Notes: generated by a model from the letters alone, not told the origin. A stretch of 64,000 nucleotides of DNA from Prinia subflava (GCF_021018805.1 NC_086248.1:94083739-94147738), one strand, 5' to 3'; numbered from the stretch's first letter, positions 24,051-37,819 are shown. Made by a program: numbers and translations.

Positions 24051-27000
24051 ATACAACTATACTGTTCAAGGCTTTAAAAAAATAAAAATCTCAAACACTT
24101 ATTTCACCAGAAATGTGCTCGGAATATAAATAGTGCTTAAATACAGGTTTAACCAGACTGCAGTCCCGGCAAAGTAACTTAAACAGACACAGACAAGATA
24201 GTAAAACACAAAATAGACAGCCTTGAGTAGAATCCAATTAAGACAAAAAACACCCCAAACAGAACAACATTGTTAACGACTAAATTAAGCCTGCAAACAA
24301 ATATATTTTATTGCTACCTAAGAACAATACGGACTAATTCCGTTTGCCTTGTTATTTATAGTTTGGCGTAGGGTGGGGTTGCCAAAATCAAAGAGCAAAG
24401 CAGAAACTTATTTGCAAGATGGACCCCCAAATCCTTTAAAAATGCCTAAAAACATAAGAAAAGTTCTTTACAGTTTGATGGCTACAATATTTGTCCCACA
24501 AGCTACATGACAGCAACAAATAGTTAAATCAAACATATTACTACTAGCTCATCTACTGCAAAGTCACTGTATCAGAAGCCCGAATTGATTTGTTTCCTTA
24601 GAACAAATTGAAAATGAATGTAACATAACATCCGAAAAAAGAAATCCCTCCTGCTCTGCTAATCGGATATCGTATAATGGTTGATTGCAGCTTTGCACTG
24701 TGCTATTGTTGCCTATATCATACATACTTACAGGTTCTGGGTTCTTCCAAGAGTTTGGTGCAGTTTCAAGGACAAATGTCTTAAGGAAGTCTTTCTACTG
24801 TGCAGCAGTGATCCTAGCTCTGATCTCATTACATGAGCAAAGTGCTACAGCTGACAATATAAAGGAAACTTCCTGCGTGAAGAAGAAATCTTGGAAAGTC
24901 TCAGGGTTAAAAAGGCTGCTTAAATGTGCTGCTTGATTTGCTCCCTAGTTGTGTATACACAGTAGCAGCTGATCTCTGTTTGCAGCCCTGCAGAAAGAAA
25001 CCTTTGCTGAAAACCAATGGCATCACATTTCAGTGGAGCTACTGCCAGGCTCTGGAGAGCAATGCAACCTTTGACAACTTCACCCAGTTCAAATCATCGG
25101 CGTTTGCTGTATGTCCTGCAGGACTTTTGAAATTTTATATTTACTGTATTATCTTTATTAGTGCCCTTCTGAAATCCTGCATCCCAGGCAGCCGTGATAC
25201 AAGCAGAAGTCTCCCTCACTGTAATAGGAGGTTCTGACTGTGTCAGGACTGTGAACTGCAGAATTTGCCACAATATCTTTTGCTTTGTCTTGATTGTGGC
25301 ATTTGCAGATGAGAAGCCGTTAGCTGCAGTCAAAGGCATTTTCTGTCTTAGAATTTCTAAATTAAGTGCAACAGGCATCCTGTTTATCCTAAATTAATCC
25401 TGAGCCTGCCCTGCATCAGTCACACACTTCTCAGTGCTTTTTTTTTTCTGATACAGAGTACAAATGGAAAGATTTGGGGAGGGGGAGGTGGCTTGCTCTT
25501 TTCATTTAGTATTTCATCTAGAGTCAGATCGAGCCTGGTCCCTGTTGGACTAAAACCATGGAGTACAGCACCCCAAATTCTGCAAAGTTCTGTATTCTGA
25601 CCAAAGTTTTTGTGTGGCTCCAAATATCTATTAATGTCCCCTTAGCTCCTGCCTTGGCCCTCCAGAACCAAACCAGGGATGGGCAGAACCTGCAGTTCTT
25701 ACTGCTGTCCAATCAAACTAGTAAGACCAGCAAAGCAACATTTTAAAAGAATTTATCTGCTAGAACTATTTCAACTCCTAACTGGGAAGCAATACTCCAA
25801 ACACATCCTCACATTTGATGTTAAGGAATTATCAATAATTAATTCAGATGTAGTTGTTTCACCATTTAGCCCAGGGTGATTCTCCAAAGAGCAACTGGGA
25901 CCAAACATTCCCCTGGCACTCAGTCAGAGCATGACTGTAGAGCTCGCATGCTGCTTCCCAAACAGGACCTACTTTTCTCTCCAGGATAGCCAGAAAACCT
26001 CAGAAACAAAATTTAGAAGAATCCCTTTTAAAAGTGCACCATTGCAGGGCTTGGCTAGGAGGAGTTGAGGGTTTTTTCCTGGGTATTTGTAAAACAGATT
26101 AATCGCCACCCTTTTTTCCCCTCAGGCACTATGACTATTCTAGCTACTAGTATATTGCGTGTTATTTCTTTAATATTTTGAACTTTATTCCAAAGGGCAG
26201 AAACCAAAACTGACAGTACATCAAGACAACATGCTCTGTGATTCAAACAGCAAAATAATTGAGATCCTGTGCATATACCACATCCAAGTCTGTGTACACA
26301 CGTTGCACACGTGCACACAGCCATTCACAAGCACAAACAAGCGTAAGGGCTTGTGGCCCAATTTTCTGAGACACTCATTGTTCATGTCCTCACCTCTCTT
26401 CAAATAAAAAAAAGTCAGAACCAGCAAAATCTGATCAGTGAAACATCCAAAATCATTTTTGTTAAAAGTAGCCACCATTTACAGGAGGGTAACCATACTG
26501 ATTGAACATGCGCTCCTACCAAATTTGTCTCTCTCTTTTGGGAGGAGGATCCTGTCCACCCCTGGACTGTGTCACACCAGAGAAATGAAAGTGTGTGGTG
26601 GCATCAGCAGGTTTAATCTTGCTCTTCTCCCTCAAGGGACACTGCAAGGCAGCGACTCAAAATCCTGGCTATGAGGCAGGGCTCGCTGTCTGCCTGCGTC
26701 ACCTCCGACACATCGCCTCACCTTTCCGTGCCTAAACTGACACCACCACATTTAATGCACGTTGCAAAAGCACAGCTTCTGTCCCTCTGTTGCTCAAGCT
26801 GTGAGAAAGGGATTGCACGCTGGAGAAAAGTAAAGGACTAAAGCTCACAGCTGTGCATCCTGCTCCCAGATGTACCATAGGAAGGGTCATGAGTGACCTT
26901 GAACCGCCTGCTCTCTGTGCTCCAGTGCCCAGCCTACTGCTCACACTGCAAATAACTCACCCACAGCACTTGTCCACCTGGTCCCTTTTGACTCTAGTAT

Positions 27001-30000
27001 AGCAGAAGAGGGTTTTTTTTCTTCTGGAAATTGAGCACAGAGTAAAACAAGTTCTTTTTGCTAGGTGAAACTCAAGGCACTAATTTAAGACAAAGACAAG
27101 TAAAAAAAAAATCCCAGTGGAAGAAGGAATTTCAGTGAATGAAGTTTCCTCCTCAACAGCCTCTAAATACCCAACTGTCAGCACAGAAAAAAGCTGGGAC
27201 TTCTGAATGCTGCATGAGCAGTAATACCACCATATCCAGCAGTCCTACCCCATATAGACCCACAGGCACTTGTCAAGGCTGGAGGACATCCACTCCGAGT
27301 TTGACTCCATTCCTCCTTACCTCTCCTATATAACCGTGCCCCTTGCCACAGCTGGGTCAACACATATCCAGGGTCACAGCTCCTTCAGCTACCTTCTTTT
27401 GTAAAAGCATACACAGGTCCCAAACGTGGGACAAAATGGAATTGCAAAATCTTTCTCCTCCCAGTCTTCCCAGATACATCTCAACTTGCAGCACCCTGAC
27501 TTCCCTTCTCTCCTTTCTGATTTTCTCATTGAATTTTGTTTTCACAGCGTTGTATCCAGCAAGGAAAATGGTGACAATTCAAAGCCTATTTTCCAACCTT
27601 CAGAGGGCAGGGTAAAGTAGTCTGGCTACTTAGGCAGGACCACAAAAATATGTTCAGAGAGGATGGGGAGCAAGAGCTAGGAGAGAAATGAAGGGGAGGC
27701 TGACTCTGAGCTTACATGATGTCAGAAGCTTTACGTCTCCATCCCTTCTATCCCAAGGGGGAAGGGTGGCCCTTGGAAGCCAACCCCACTGCCTGCTCCT
27801 CTGAAGTCTAAACTAGCACAGGTGTCCAAGATGGGCCATGCCCTGTCCTCCTGACCTCTGTCACTTATAACAATTTAGAAAGCTTCTTTAATTCATGATG
27901 GCCTTAAAATTCACACATACCATCAAGAAGACACTTATAGCTGAATACTACAAACCACTAAACCAGAGTGAATTCTCAGTTTTTACATGAATATTTGTTT
28001 TAGATTTTAAAACCTTGTTTCCAGCAGCCAAGTAATAAAGGACACATTTTCTCATTTAAGAAGAGATTTCTGGCTCTTGTAATTAAAGAGGAACAATTGA
28101 AGGTAACTGCAATGAAACAGAAGTCCAGCAGAAGCAGTGATACTTTTTAAAGTGTCCCAACTTTCAGCTAGTCTCAAAACTTTCAATAAGCAGTATCAGT
28201 TTTAGTTATCAATCTTAGAATCCAATAGTACACAGAGACTTCAAGAAACATATCCTACCTGTTTTATTAGGATTAGGACTTTGCATAAATATTAAGTCTG
28301 AAACTATTGATCTAAACATGTCTGATTCCTGCACAGATCCCAAATGTGTCCTTTCCTCAGTCTATCCATATACATAATAATTGTGACTACTGGACTCTCT
28401 TTTTAACTTTTAAATGCGCATGGATCCTAATCAACATATGGAACACATTCTACATCATCACAGAATGAGTGGCTATATTCTTCTCATTGAAATTCCTCCA
28501 GAGTAGTTGCTTTTTCCTTGTCATCTATCAAGACTTTAAACCAAAACTTATAAAATCATCAGGAACTGTGTATGCCCAAGCTACTTGCTGTTCCCATTAG
28601 AAGCTCTGCACTATTCAATCACTCAAGATTCTCTGTCCCATTGTATTAAACATACTCACATTTTGTGCTATGAGTACAATTAAAATTGTTTGGGTTTTCA
28701 CACTGTTCTTATCTTTTATTTGCTCTCTAAAATATCCAGCACACGTTGAAACCAATATAGGTGATAATATAGATGTAAATCTGACCATGGAGGCATCACA
28801 ATGAATTTGACGTTGGGAATAATTCATTCAAGGCACCTAGATCCAATTTAAATTCTTTTCCAATTTTAACTGAGCCTTCATAACCAGATGAACTTAAACG
28901 AAGGTGTACAACTTCATGGTACACTGGTAAACCACCCTAACTAGGAAATAAATTTTCAGTGATTAAGTTGAATTGTTCGTACAAAACGCCAGCTTCAGCT
29001 TTTCACCCATACAAAATAGCTTGGAAAATATATACTGCATGTGTTTATTATAGCTACAGTTGCTATGAACATCTATAACTCTCCAACAATTTCTTTGATT
29101 TATGTTCAAAAACATACAGGGCATGAAATGATGCCTGCAACCTTACATTTCCCTCAAGAACATTGTGGGGAGAAGATATATTCCAAAACATCATGTTAGA
29201 TTCCTTGTTATGTCTCCTTTTTAAAATAAATGTATGATAATCAATTACACATGCTTCAAAGCAACTGCCACTAGATTCCCCAACAGAAAAGCTGTTTGAG
29301 AAAAGTTCCATTTTCTTTCCCCTAATGGTCGAGTTATAATAAGAGATCTTGCCTAGATATTAAAGGAAAAAAAATGTATTATAAAGGATAGGCCTTGCTC
29401 CACTTGTATATGCATGCCCAGGCTTGTGCCTGCCTGGACTTGACTTAGAACAAGGTTTTCAGAGAAGTAACATCTCCACTGATCAACATGCTAAAAAAAG
29501 GATGTGTGTGTGAAGATCTTGCACCTAATCTCCCTGTCATTTATGCTTGTAGTAATCCAAATGATGTCAAGAGAATGACACAGATGATAAGTTAATGTAT
29601 CAGGCTAGACTTCCCTTTCAACCTCAATATGCAAAACATCCCTTTAAGAAGTCCACCCAGCTGTAGCCTCCACTAGGAACAGAAACCTTTAGATGTTTAT
29701 AGGAATATCAATTAAGCTGAATGGGAGCTCTGCCATTAACGCTGGTGCATGTAAGACTGGACTTTGCCGATTGCCTGAACTCCACGCAGAGGCTGAAGTG
29801 CACGTTTCTCTGGGGTACTGGGGCCAGCGGGTTACATGCCATTACACAGGTAAGCATAACATGGATGGCATGTCCACAGTCTCATGGCTCTGGCAAGGCA
29901 CAAGGGCAGCATCCCCGGGCAGCACCTTGCCCACAGTGGGAAGACAGAAGCAGCCAGGAATGCACAGAGTGAGCGTATGGACCATCCCCAGCACGGAAAA

Positions 30001-33000
30001 GATCAGGACCTACTGTCTGCCCTGCTTCAGGTAGTTTGTGCTGCCTGCATCCCAAACAGGGAGCTGCCATTCCCCATGTCCTGGGCATTGAATTCAATCC
30101 TTGGGTTACACTGTAAACTAAAGAGCTGACAAACACAGAAAGCTGGACTAGAAACTAGATGGTACAAGCCCCTCTAAGGAAGATTGGCACCTGCTAACAC
30201 TGAGTTTCCAGCAAATATGCAATAAGGTGGATGTGTGACATGTTTTATGGCTCTGTTCATCCCTGTAAGTGTGCAAAATTTACACACCAAATAGGAAGAT
30301 GGAAATAAATTCACTTCTTTTCCTTTCTCTCCCCCCACCATTTTCTTTGAATCAAACCCTCAAAGAATAAAAATTCGCAGGAGGGGAAATACAGGCTTGC
30401 ACTCTCTTTGGCTCCCAGTGCTATTTTATCCATTACTAAGGAAGCCGAGGAGGAGGAGGGGAGAGAACTGGACATGCGTGCCTACTGCCCATGCAGCCCC
30501 AGCTAGATACCATCAACAGTTGTTCTCCTATTTTCACAGTGGGAAATAAGCAGGTACTAGCTGTGTTGGAATAATCAGGAGGAATCTAGGTCAAAATCAA
30601 AGCAAGGACTGCTCTGTCCATTTGACAAAACTCACATGCAAACACAATGCCCATGTAAAAACAAAGAAGTTATTTGTAGCAGTTATTTCTGTTAGGATTG
30701 CTAAACAAGCGTGCAGACATTGGCCTACCTTGAGTAAAAGGCACTATTCCTTCTCTGTGACTTCTGAAAAGGCATTCAAAATCAATATAAAATTGCAATA
30801 TTAGGAAATTTTATAATCATTATTTCAAAAAAGCAGACTTGAAAGGGTCTCTTGTTCATGGGTAAATCTTCAGTTAGTTTTTCTAGTACCGGTGGTTCAA
30901 TCGAAAGATTCGCCAACTGCCCCCTGGAGAAAACTGAAGATCTGCATTTAAATGGAGATATAGTATTTCCAAATGCACGGTACCTGCAAGGCAGATACTG
31001 TCAAGGTTTCTTAGTGAGTGGATCTCAAATTGTATTAGGTACATTCCAGTGCCGTAACTATCCCCATTTTGTAGGGCTGGGGCTATTTCCATATCATTTT
31101 TTTTCCTGTGTGTGTGCTTTGTAATATTTGCCCTGATAAGTCAAAATTAAACCCCCATCCACAACAAAGCCTTCACATAGCAACAAGGAATTACAACCTT
31201 ATGCATAATTTCCTGATGGGGATGATGAAGACTGTATTAGATGGTCTGACTGAAAATCTTAAATAATTGAAAACTCTGATGTCTTAATAGAGTAGTGAGC
31301 TTGGTTTACAATGCAGCCAATTTAGAGCCATAAAAACACCGTGTAAAATGTTTATCTTGTGGTTGACCATTACATATCCTATTTATTATTCCAAAGTATT
31401 TCAACAGCATTTTTCTTCATCAATGCGGCTGCTGGCATTTAGCACCCACTCGCTAAATTCACGTGATTTTCCTGGAACAGCTTTAGGAAAAGAAAACAAA
31501 AAATTAGCAGATCACTACAAAACTGTTCCTTGTTACTATATGCCTCTTTTTCACATTCTGACTTGAACCGACTTAGTGTGCTGCAAGATACGTTTGAAAC
31601 CACCGAGGCTAAAATATAATAAATCAAAGCCATATTCATGGAGTTAAAAAGACTGGTGCAACTACTGATCCTGACACATCAGAGAACCAAAAAAAAATCA
31701 AACCTCATGAATACTTTGTTGCTAATGCACATGAGTTCAAAGAGCAGTGTTCCTCTTAGGAAAACATCTTAATTTTCATATCAGAAAATCATCCTAACCT
31801 TCCAGAAAAGTTTTTACGATTATGCAAGGAAGGCAGAGAGAAGGTTTAGAGTGCAAAAGACACTCATGATGGGTTTCAGACACGCAGGCATTAGTCCAGG
31901 CAGCCTCTCGCTGAAATTCAGGTTGCAATTGAAATGTTCCTGTAAACAAGGTTACTGAGAACGGCCCAAGATATCCTTCTCAGCAACACCTTCACCAGGA
32001 GCCCTTCAGCTGTCTACTTAGTTTGTTATACCTTATCTCCCAGCCCTGACATCCTAATGCTGATTCAAATTCGGGATTCAAAATGAAAGACGAAATATCT
32101 CTGAGATCACTTAATATTGAAATACCATTGCAGTAATAAGTGGTGCCAGGCTGGAGATATGGATATGGTACTCTAGTGGTAACCTTTTAATTTCTGACAA
32201 AATACTGTGGAGTAACCGTGATACTGCACAGACAGTTAATGCAATCGATTTGTTTTCCTTATTTTGATAATGAGCACGCTGAATGTCATGTTTACCTTCT
32301 CCTGCCCCCGGCACATCTTTAAAGTCCTCTAAAAGGAGACCTGCCAGGTTCCTGTACACACATGAAACACCTCACACCACGGAGACCCCTCCCCAGCATG
32401 CTGAACCCCAGCTACGCTGATGCTCCCAAGACAAGGAAGATCATAACCACGAGTCGCCTCGTCATTCTAAGTCTTTGACTATTTTCAGTGGAAATGCAAT
32501 GCACGCACCACGTATAATCTAATGTGGGTTATATTGTAAACTACTCCCATTCTGAAAGTGAGGGTAGGCATGCTACACCAGAACATTTTGTCCTCTGAAA
32601 TAAAACAAGGAAGTAACAATGAAATGTATCGAGCAAGTTTTATAGCGGTATTCTAAACAGGGTAGCTAATAAATACCTAAAACTTTGGTGGGTTTATATA
32701 AAGGGCACTTGGATTTCCCTCCCGGTCACAGACAGTGATAGGTTGAAGGGGGGGAGGGAGGGGTGTCATCTGTTTTTCTGTTGTGTTATGTTTACTGTTA
32801 GAATATCCTTAATAGTATGAAAAGACAGGATTCCAGGGGGTGGGAGTGCAGTGGGACAGGGGTACAGTATAGGGGAGGGGGAGAATTGCACAAGAGAAAC
32901 CCAAGCTGCTCCGTGCCTGCCTTCCCACACTACCATTCACCTTCATTTTCGTCTCCTTTATATTCTACTCATTTTTACTTGCCTCCCCCATTATTTAGTC

Positions 33001-33185
33001 ATCTCTTAAATGCAGTCCTCTCTTCCCTGGGATCACAAAAAACATATTAACTAGGACCAGTACACGGAGTGCATCCCCTGCAGCACTTCAAAATGTACCT
33101 CCAGACCAGTCATGCCTTCATGGCATTAATGACCAGGGGAAAATAAAAAATAAAATTAATTTTAAAAAATTACAAAAGGGAACAA
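24051..33185. other. Non-coding stretch, no gene recognised
   Basis: About 9 kb with no recognisable gene or repeat family. A strong-looking plus-strand donor (CACAG then GTAAGCAT) occurs at about 29849 downstream of an open segment. No convincing acceptor or protein similarity accompanies it, so no exon is called. A G-rich low-complexity patch sits at about 32745-32765, and a TATATAAAGG string at 32695 lies 500 bp before the CpG island without other promoter evidence. Confidence 0.55.
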
Positions 33186-33999
33186 ATTCCTCACCGCCAG
33201 GTCACACTCAGACCCCACAGGCAGCCGCTTCCCCAAACGCCCCCTCCTCCCCACGGCCGGCGCTGGGAGGGCCAAGCGGCCGGAGGAGCGGGCAGTGCGC
33301 GGACTTTGCACACTTTCCTTCGCCCCTCCTGAGCCCGGCCGCTCGGCCCCGCCGCCTTTGTGTGCGCGCCTCCGCCCGCGGGTCCCGGCGCGGAGCGCGT
33401 CCCGCGTGGGGCGGCCACGCCGCCGCTCCCGGCGGCGCAGCGCCCTGACCCCCGCCCGGCGGGCAGGGCTCCCCCCGGGCCTGCTCCGCTCCCGCCGGCC
33501 GCCCGCACAAGCGCTCCGCGAAGGAGCGAGGGCGGGGGAGGGACGGGGACGAGGACGGGCCCCCCCGGCGGCCTCGCCCCGCGCCGCAGCCGGGACACTC
33601 CGGGGCTCCGAGGGGCACGGCGGGGGGCAGGGCGGCACGGGCACGCCGCCACGGCCACGCGCGCCCCGGCACCGGCCGGCAGCGCCCGGTGCCCCTGCGC
33701 CGCTCGCAGCCGCCGGAGCCACCCCGGGACCCCGGCCCTAAACTCTTGCTGGCTAAAGCCTCGTCACTTTCCCGGCACTCCTGACCCCGGGCGGGAGGGA
33801 CACGCACACGCAAAACCTGCGGGGTAGGATCTGTCAGCGGCCAAAAAAATCATTCTCCTTCCCTTCTTCCCCCCACCCCCCCACGCACACCCGGGCCAGT
33901 ATTTCTAAATAATTGTCCGAGAGGCGAGAGCCGGCGAACCCCGGGTGGCCGGTGCTGTGGTGCGGCTTTTTCCAAAGCTGGATCTTTTTGGGGGGAATG

Positions 34000-34197
34000 A
34001 CTCTGAGCAAGTGCAATTGGCGAGGGCTGAAGGTGGAATGGGGCGGGGGGGTGGGGGTGCAGAGCGCTCCTGGCAGCGGCTCATCTCCAAGCACAAACAT
34101 GCCCCCCATGCAATGTCAGCTGGCGGGGGAGCGGGGGGTGCGGGGTGCGGGGGCTCGCTTTACCTGGTCAGCTCAGAACCGCAGGCAGGTTAATCAG
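34000..34197 (+). other. Candidate plus-strand non-coding exon ending in a consensus splice donor
   Basis: The sequence CAG then GTGAGT at 34195-34203 is a perfect vertebrate 5' splice site inside CpG island A. A transcript starting in the island and reading right would use it. The 5' limit given is arbitrary because no start site is visible. No convincing coding frame ends here, so it would be a 5' UTR or long non-coding RNA exon. Confidence 0.3.
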
Positions 34198-34540
34198 GTG
34201 AGTCGTCGGGGATTTTAAAGAAGCCGAAGCCGGTTTCTTTGCTAGGAAAGTCTACAACACCATGCAGGGACATTGCAAAATCTTTACACACGCCTCCTTT
34301 AACTGGGCTCCCGCGACCTCCGCCGGCGAGGGGGGAGCCGCCGGCGGGCGGGAGGCCGAGCGGCGCCGCGGCGGCGGCGCGGGGGGCGCGGGGGGCGGCG
34401 GCGGCGGCGGGCGCGGCCCGGCGGGCGGAGAGCGGCGGCGGGCGGGCGGCGGCGGCCCCGGTGCCCGCGGCCCCGGCCCCGGCGGCGTCCCCGCGCCTCC
34501 CTGCCGCCTTGGTAGCGCCGGTCCGCACTCGGCCTGACCC
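34164..34540 (-). other. Candidate minus-strand non-coding first exon
   Basis: On the minus strand, CTGACCAG is followed by GTAAAGCG (GT at 34163-34162), a good 5' splice site. Upstream of it on that strand lies a 110-bp pocket of normal composition (34195-34310), set in very GC-rich DNA, which is the sort of segment that is often conserved in 5' UTRs. The minus-strand frame ending at 34190 is mostly Ala/Gly/Pro and then reads SLHGVVDFPSKETGFGFFKI before a stop. I do not recognise it as a protein and favour a 5' UTR. The 5' end is arbitrary. Confidence 0.3.
34360..34470. repeat. GGC/GCG low-complexity core
   Basis: Successive GGC, GCG and GGGGGGC units form a nearly pure G+C segment, with several runs of three to six G on the plus strand compatible with G-quadruplex formation. 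Typical of CpG-island 5' UTRs and prone to sequencing error. Confidence 0.7.
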
Positions 34541-36289
34541 GGGACGTCACGGCGCCTGCCTGTGTTCCCAATGATAACTTGGCAGGAGCAGGGGGAAGCG
34601 GCCGGGTTTTTCCTGGGCTCGTTACCGGGTACGTGCACGTTTCTTTCGCATGCGGAATTTTTTTTTGATTTTTTGTTTTTTTTAAGGCGCAGTAGCGAAA
34701 AGCCGGGACAGGAAATCCGGGGCGCGGCGGGGGCTGCCGCCCCGCGATGGTGGCGGCCGCTCGCCGGCGGGCGCGGGGCGCAGGCATGCGTTCATCTCCG
34801 TGTCTTTCATTTTACCTTCAGGGTGACATTCAGTGCCGGGCGAGCCTCGCCGGTCACCGCCACGTCCCACCTGGAAAAAACACAAACAAAACCACGAAAA
34901 AAAAAACCAAAACCCCAAACCAACAACAAAAAAAGGCGACTGCCGAAGAGGGGGGATGGGGAGGGAGGGGGTGCCGGCCCCCCGCGGCTGGGATGCGGGC
35001 GGCGGACGGGACACCTCGCCCAGGGGACGCGGGGACACACGCGCCGCCGGCCGCCAGCAGGCCATGTGCCGAGCGGCCGGTGGGGGCGGGGGAACGGGCA
35101 CCGCACACACACAAAAAAATCAGTAAATTGAAAAAAAAAAAAGAAAATACAAAAAAGAAAACACCCGGAATGCCAGAGGAGGCCGGGCGAGGAGCGAGGA
35201 TGCCGCACCGCTGCTGCCGTGCAGGCCCGGCGCCGCGCCCCCCCAATCCCCTGCAAGACTCTGCAGGGGAAGGCGGGGGAGCCCCGGCGCACAGCGCCCC
35301 ACGGCCCCGCCGGGAGCCGGGGTGCCCGGGGGGGCTGCGGGCCGCGCTGCCCGGGCCGCACCGGGGCACCGCGCTGCGCAATGGCGTCGCCGCCGAGGAG
35401 AGCCCGGGGCTGGCGCAGACCCGGCACGGCTCGGTGCGGGGAGCGGAGCCATCGCCCGCCACCTCTGCTGCTGGGGGGCCGAGCAGCTGCTCCCGAAAGC
35501 GGGAGGGTTTGCGCTAGAGCAGAGCGAGCCGGGGCCTGCGGCGGCCCCGGGCCCGCCGTGACCGCCGAGCAGGCTGGCAGCGCTGTGCCCGGCCATGGCA
35601 GCAGCCACACGCAGCCGCTGCCCTGGGCTCGGGTGCTTCGCAAAGCCAGATCCTGCACATCTCCATGAACGCTCACACCAAATTCCGAGGACATTTTCAC
35701 GTGTGAGACTTAACTCGCCTGCAAGTGTTCCTACTAGGCCTCGCTTAAACTACCCATGGCAGCCTGAGTTTAAATGCCTCTTCATCCAAAAACCAGTTGT
35801 TACCCACACATTGCATCCCAAACTGCTGCAGCACCACACCACCTACTCCGTGACCGCAGAGCGTCCCAGCAGAGCCCTGAGACAAGTTTCCCTCTTCTGT
35901 GTTGCTTTTCACACCACCTATTATAATAACAAGTTACAACATCGCCAATGCACAGGTAACTAGCGCAGCGGAGTTCGTGAAGGGATGCATGCAGCAGGGC
36001 CGAAACGAAATTATTTTTTTGCAACTGCCTCTGTTCAGCCTTAATATTAGCATTAATACTTTCATTTTCCTCATTTAAATACAATAAAAGGGAAAATTGC
36101 CTTTGCTTAATATTGTTACTAATCAGGTTTTGCAATTCCAGTTTTTATAAGGCGATAAATTCAGGAAGAAATTAGTGTAAATGGTGGATCACCTACTGCA
36201 ACTGGGAAAAGAGTTGGGGAAGAAGGAAATCATTCGTGGAATATCGTACAGTCCAAGCATCATTTTAAGAAGGCTGAAACTGAAAGCAC

Positions 36290-36345
36290 TGGGTTGTTTT
36301 GGGTTTTTTGGGGGGTTTTTTGGTGGTTTGTTTTTTTTTTTACTT
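36290..36345. repeat. G/T-rich low-complexity tract
   Basis: Runs of T and G only (GTTTTGGG, TTTTTTGGGGGG, then T11) with almost no A or C on this strand. The G runs could allow a two-layer or three-layer quadruplex. Confidence 0.7.
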
Positions 36346-37470
36346 TTCAAACCCAAGCTACTCAGGATGCTTTCTGGCTTGGCTAGAAGGACAAGTTTGC
36401 TACATGTTTCTGTTCTGGAATAATTTTGAACTGCTTTTAGGCTAAATTCTTCCCTGCCCTAACTCTACTGTCTCAGCAATGTACTCTGTATTGTGTAATG
36501 ATACAGCACATTACTGGTACATATTTTTTGGTCGACTTGAAAAGCAGTGTGTACAGCTTGATTGTTGTCTGTATTTCACCATTCATTTTTAAGTGAGGCT
36601 CTTTTGATTGATGTGAGGAATTTGTTTGAAAGGATAAAGGGTATGGCATAGCTACCCAAGATGCTACTTACAATTACACCATACCTCAGCTAACAGACAT
36701 TTTTCATTGTGATTGTTACACTTTTAAAAGCGAATGAGTTAATCAAATTGCTATTTTTGGAATGCACTCAAAGGAATATTAAAATGCATTAATTTCATTA
36801 AAATAAATGAGCAGATAGGTAACAAAACAAGTATCAGCTAAATAAGCAAGATGTCAACTACGGAGCCAAATCCAGCCCTAGTGAAATCATCTGAACTCTG
36901 CTTGTCTACAGCACATTTAATTTGGCTTCTGCAGTCACACAGCTGACGCTTTATTTGGTTTTCAGAGGTGTGTATATTAAAATTGTGCCAGGCGTGCTTC
37001 TTCTCCAGCATGATTAACCTCTCAAGTTAAATTCACCTGGTTCCCATTTAGCTCTGCTGTGCAGTCCTATCACACATGCAGGTTTTGGTGTGCCTGCACA
37101 CCTGAGATGCAGAGAGGCATTCCCAGCCCCTGTGGCAGTCCAAGGGACGTGAGTTGTGTCTGAAGTGAGGGTGTGCTGAGGTGGATTTCAGCAGAGGCTG
37201 TTCACAACCAGCTGCACAGATATGCTCCAGTTAATAGTCTGTACTGGAGTCTGTGCTACCATCTTTCATTACTGCTGTTACTCATGCCAGTGAGAGTAAA
37301 GGAAGGGTTGGTGTGTCTGTAATCACACATTAATTTGCTATGTAGATACATCCTAAGAACCTCTCAGCCCAGGAAAATTATGCTGGAATAAGGTCGGATG
37401 TGAATGTAAAGCAGAACTGTGTTCAAATAGTTTATTCATTCTGGAATGGCTGAGTTGTTTCCTGGTTTCA

Positions 37471-37497
37471 CTTAATCCACTTTCAAAGTGGATTAAG
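37471..37497. repeat. 27-bp near-perfect palindrome
   Basis: CTTAATCCACTTT at 37471-37483, a single C, then its exact reverse complement at 37485-37497. This is a 13-bp perfect inverted repeat around one base. The arms contain the homeodomain-like string TAATCC (bicoid/PITX/OTX type) in mirror orientation. Confidence 0.9.
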
Positions 37498-37819
37498 GTA
37501 ATTCAAGAAACTGAATTCTTACACTGGTGTGAGAGTTGTCTACACATGGGTTTAGTCGAACATAATTACTACAGTGTACCTAATAAGTGTCTTGAAATAA
37601 TTTGGTGTGCAAACCAGTCTAGAGTCCCACAGGTGAAAACAACAGAATTTAGTCATTTTGTACAACATGGGGTTAATTTAGCCCAACATTTGGCCTACTT
37701 CTCTCCTCATGAAGCATATTTAATTCATTGCAGGTTTTTCTGCCTCAGCAAAAACCCCACAACAGAAATGTATTTATGATCAGTTTCAAGATAGCAATGC
37801 CGTGTGCACTCCACTAAAA

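Larger units (their letters stand above)
33190..35640. promoter_or_regulatory. CpG island A (about 2.4 kb), probable promoter
   Basis: CpG density rises abruptly at about 33.2 kb and falls at about 35.65 kb. The core is extremely GC-rich, with GCC/GGC runs at about 34360-34470. A less GC-rich pocket at about 34195-34310 and A/C-rich or A-rich inserts at 34873-34937 and 35110-35164 interrupt it. Long overlapping frames of Ala, Pro, Gly and Arg codons on both strands are composition artefacts, not genes. Unmethylated islands of this size usually mark promoters of broadly or developmentally expressed genes. Splice-donor-like sites on both strands near 34.16-34.20 kb suggest first exons in one or both directions. 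Confidence 0.8.

Noticed and set aside
29693..30034. Possible exon with donor CACAG then GTAAGCAT at about 29849
   Set aside because: No convincing acceptor, and the open frame continues past the donor without recognisable protein content.
34747..35700. Overlapping 256- and 297-codon frames on both strands
   Set aside because: CpG-island composition (Ala/Arg/Pro/Gly) in several frames at once on both strands; no protein similarity recognised.
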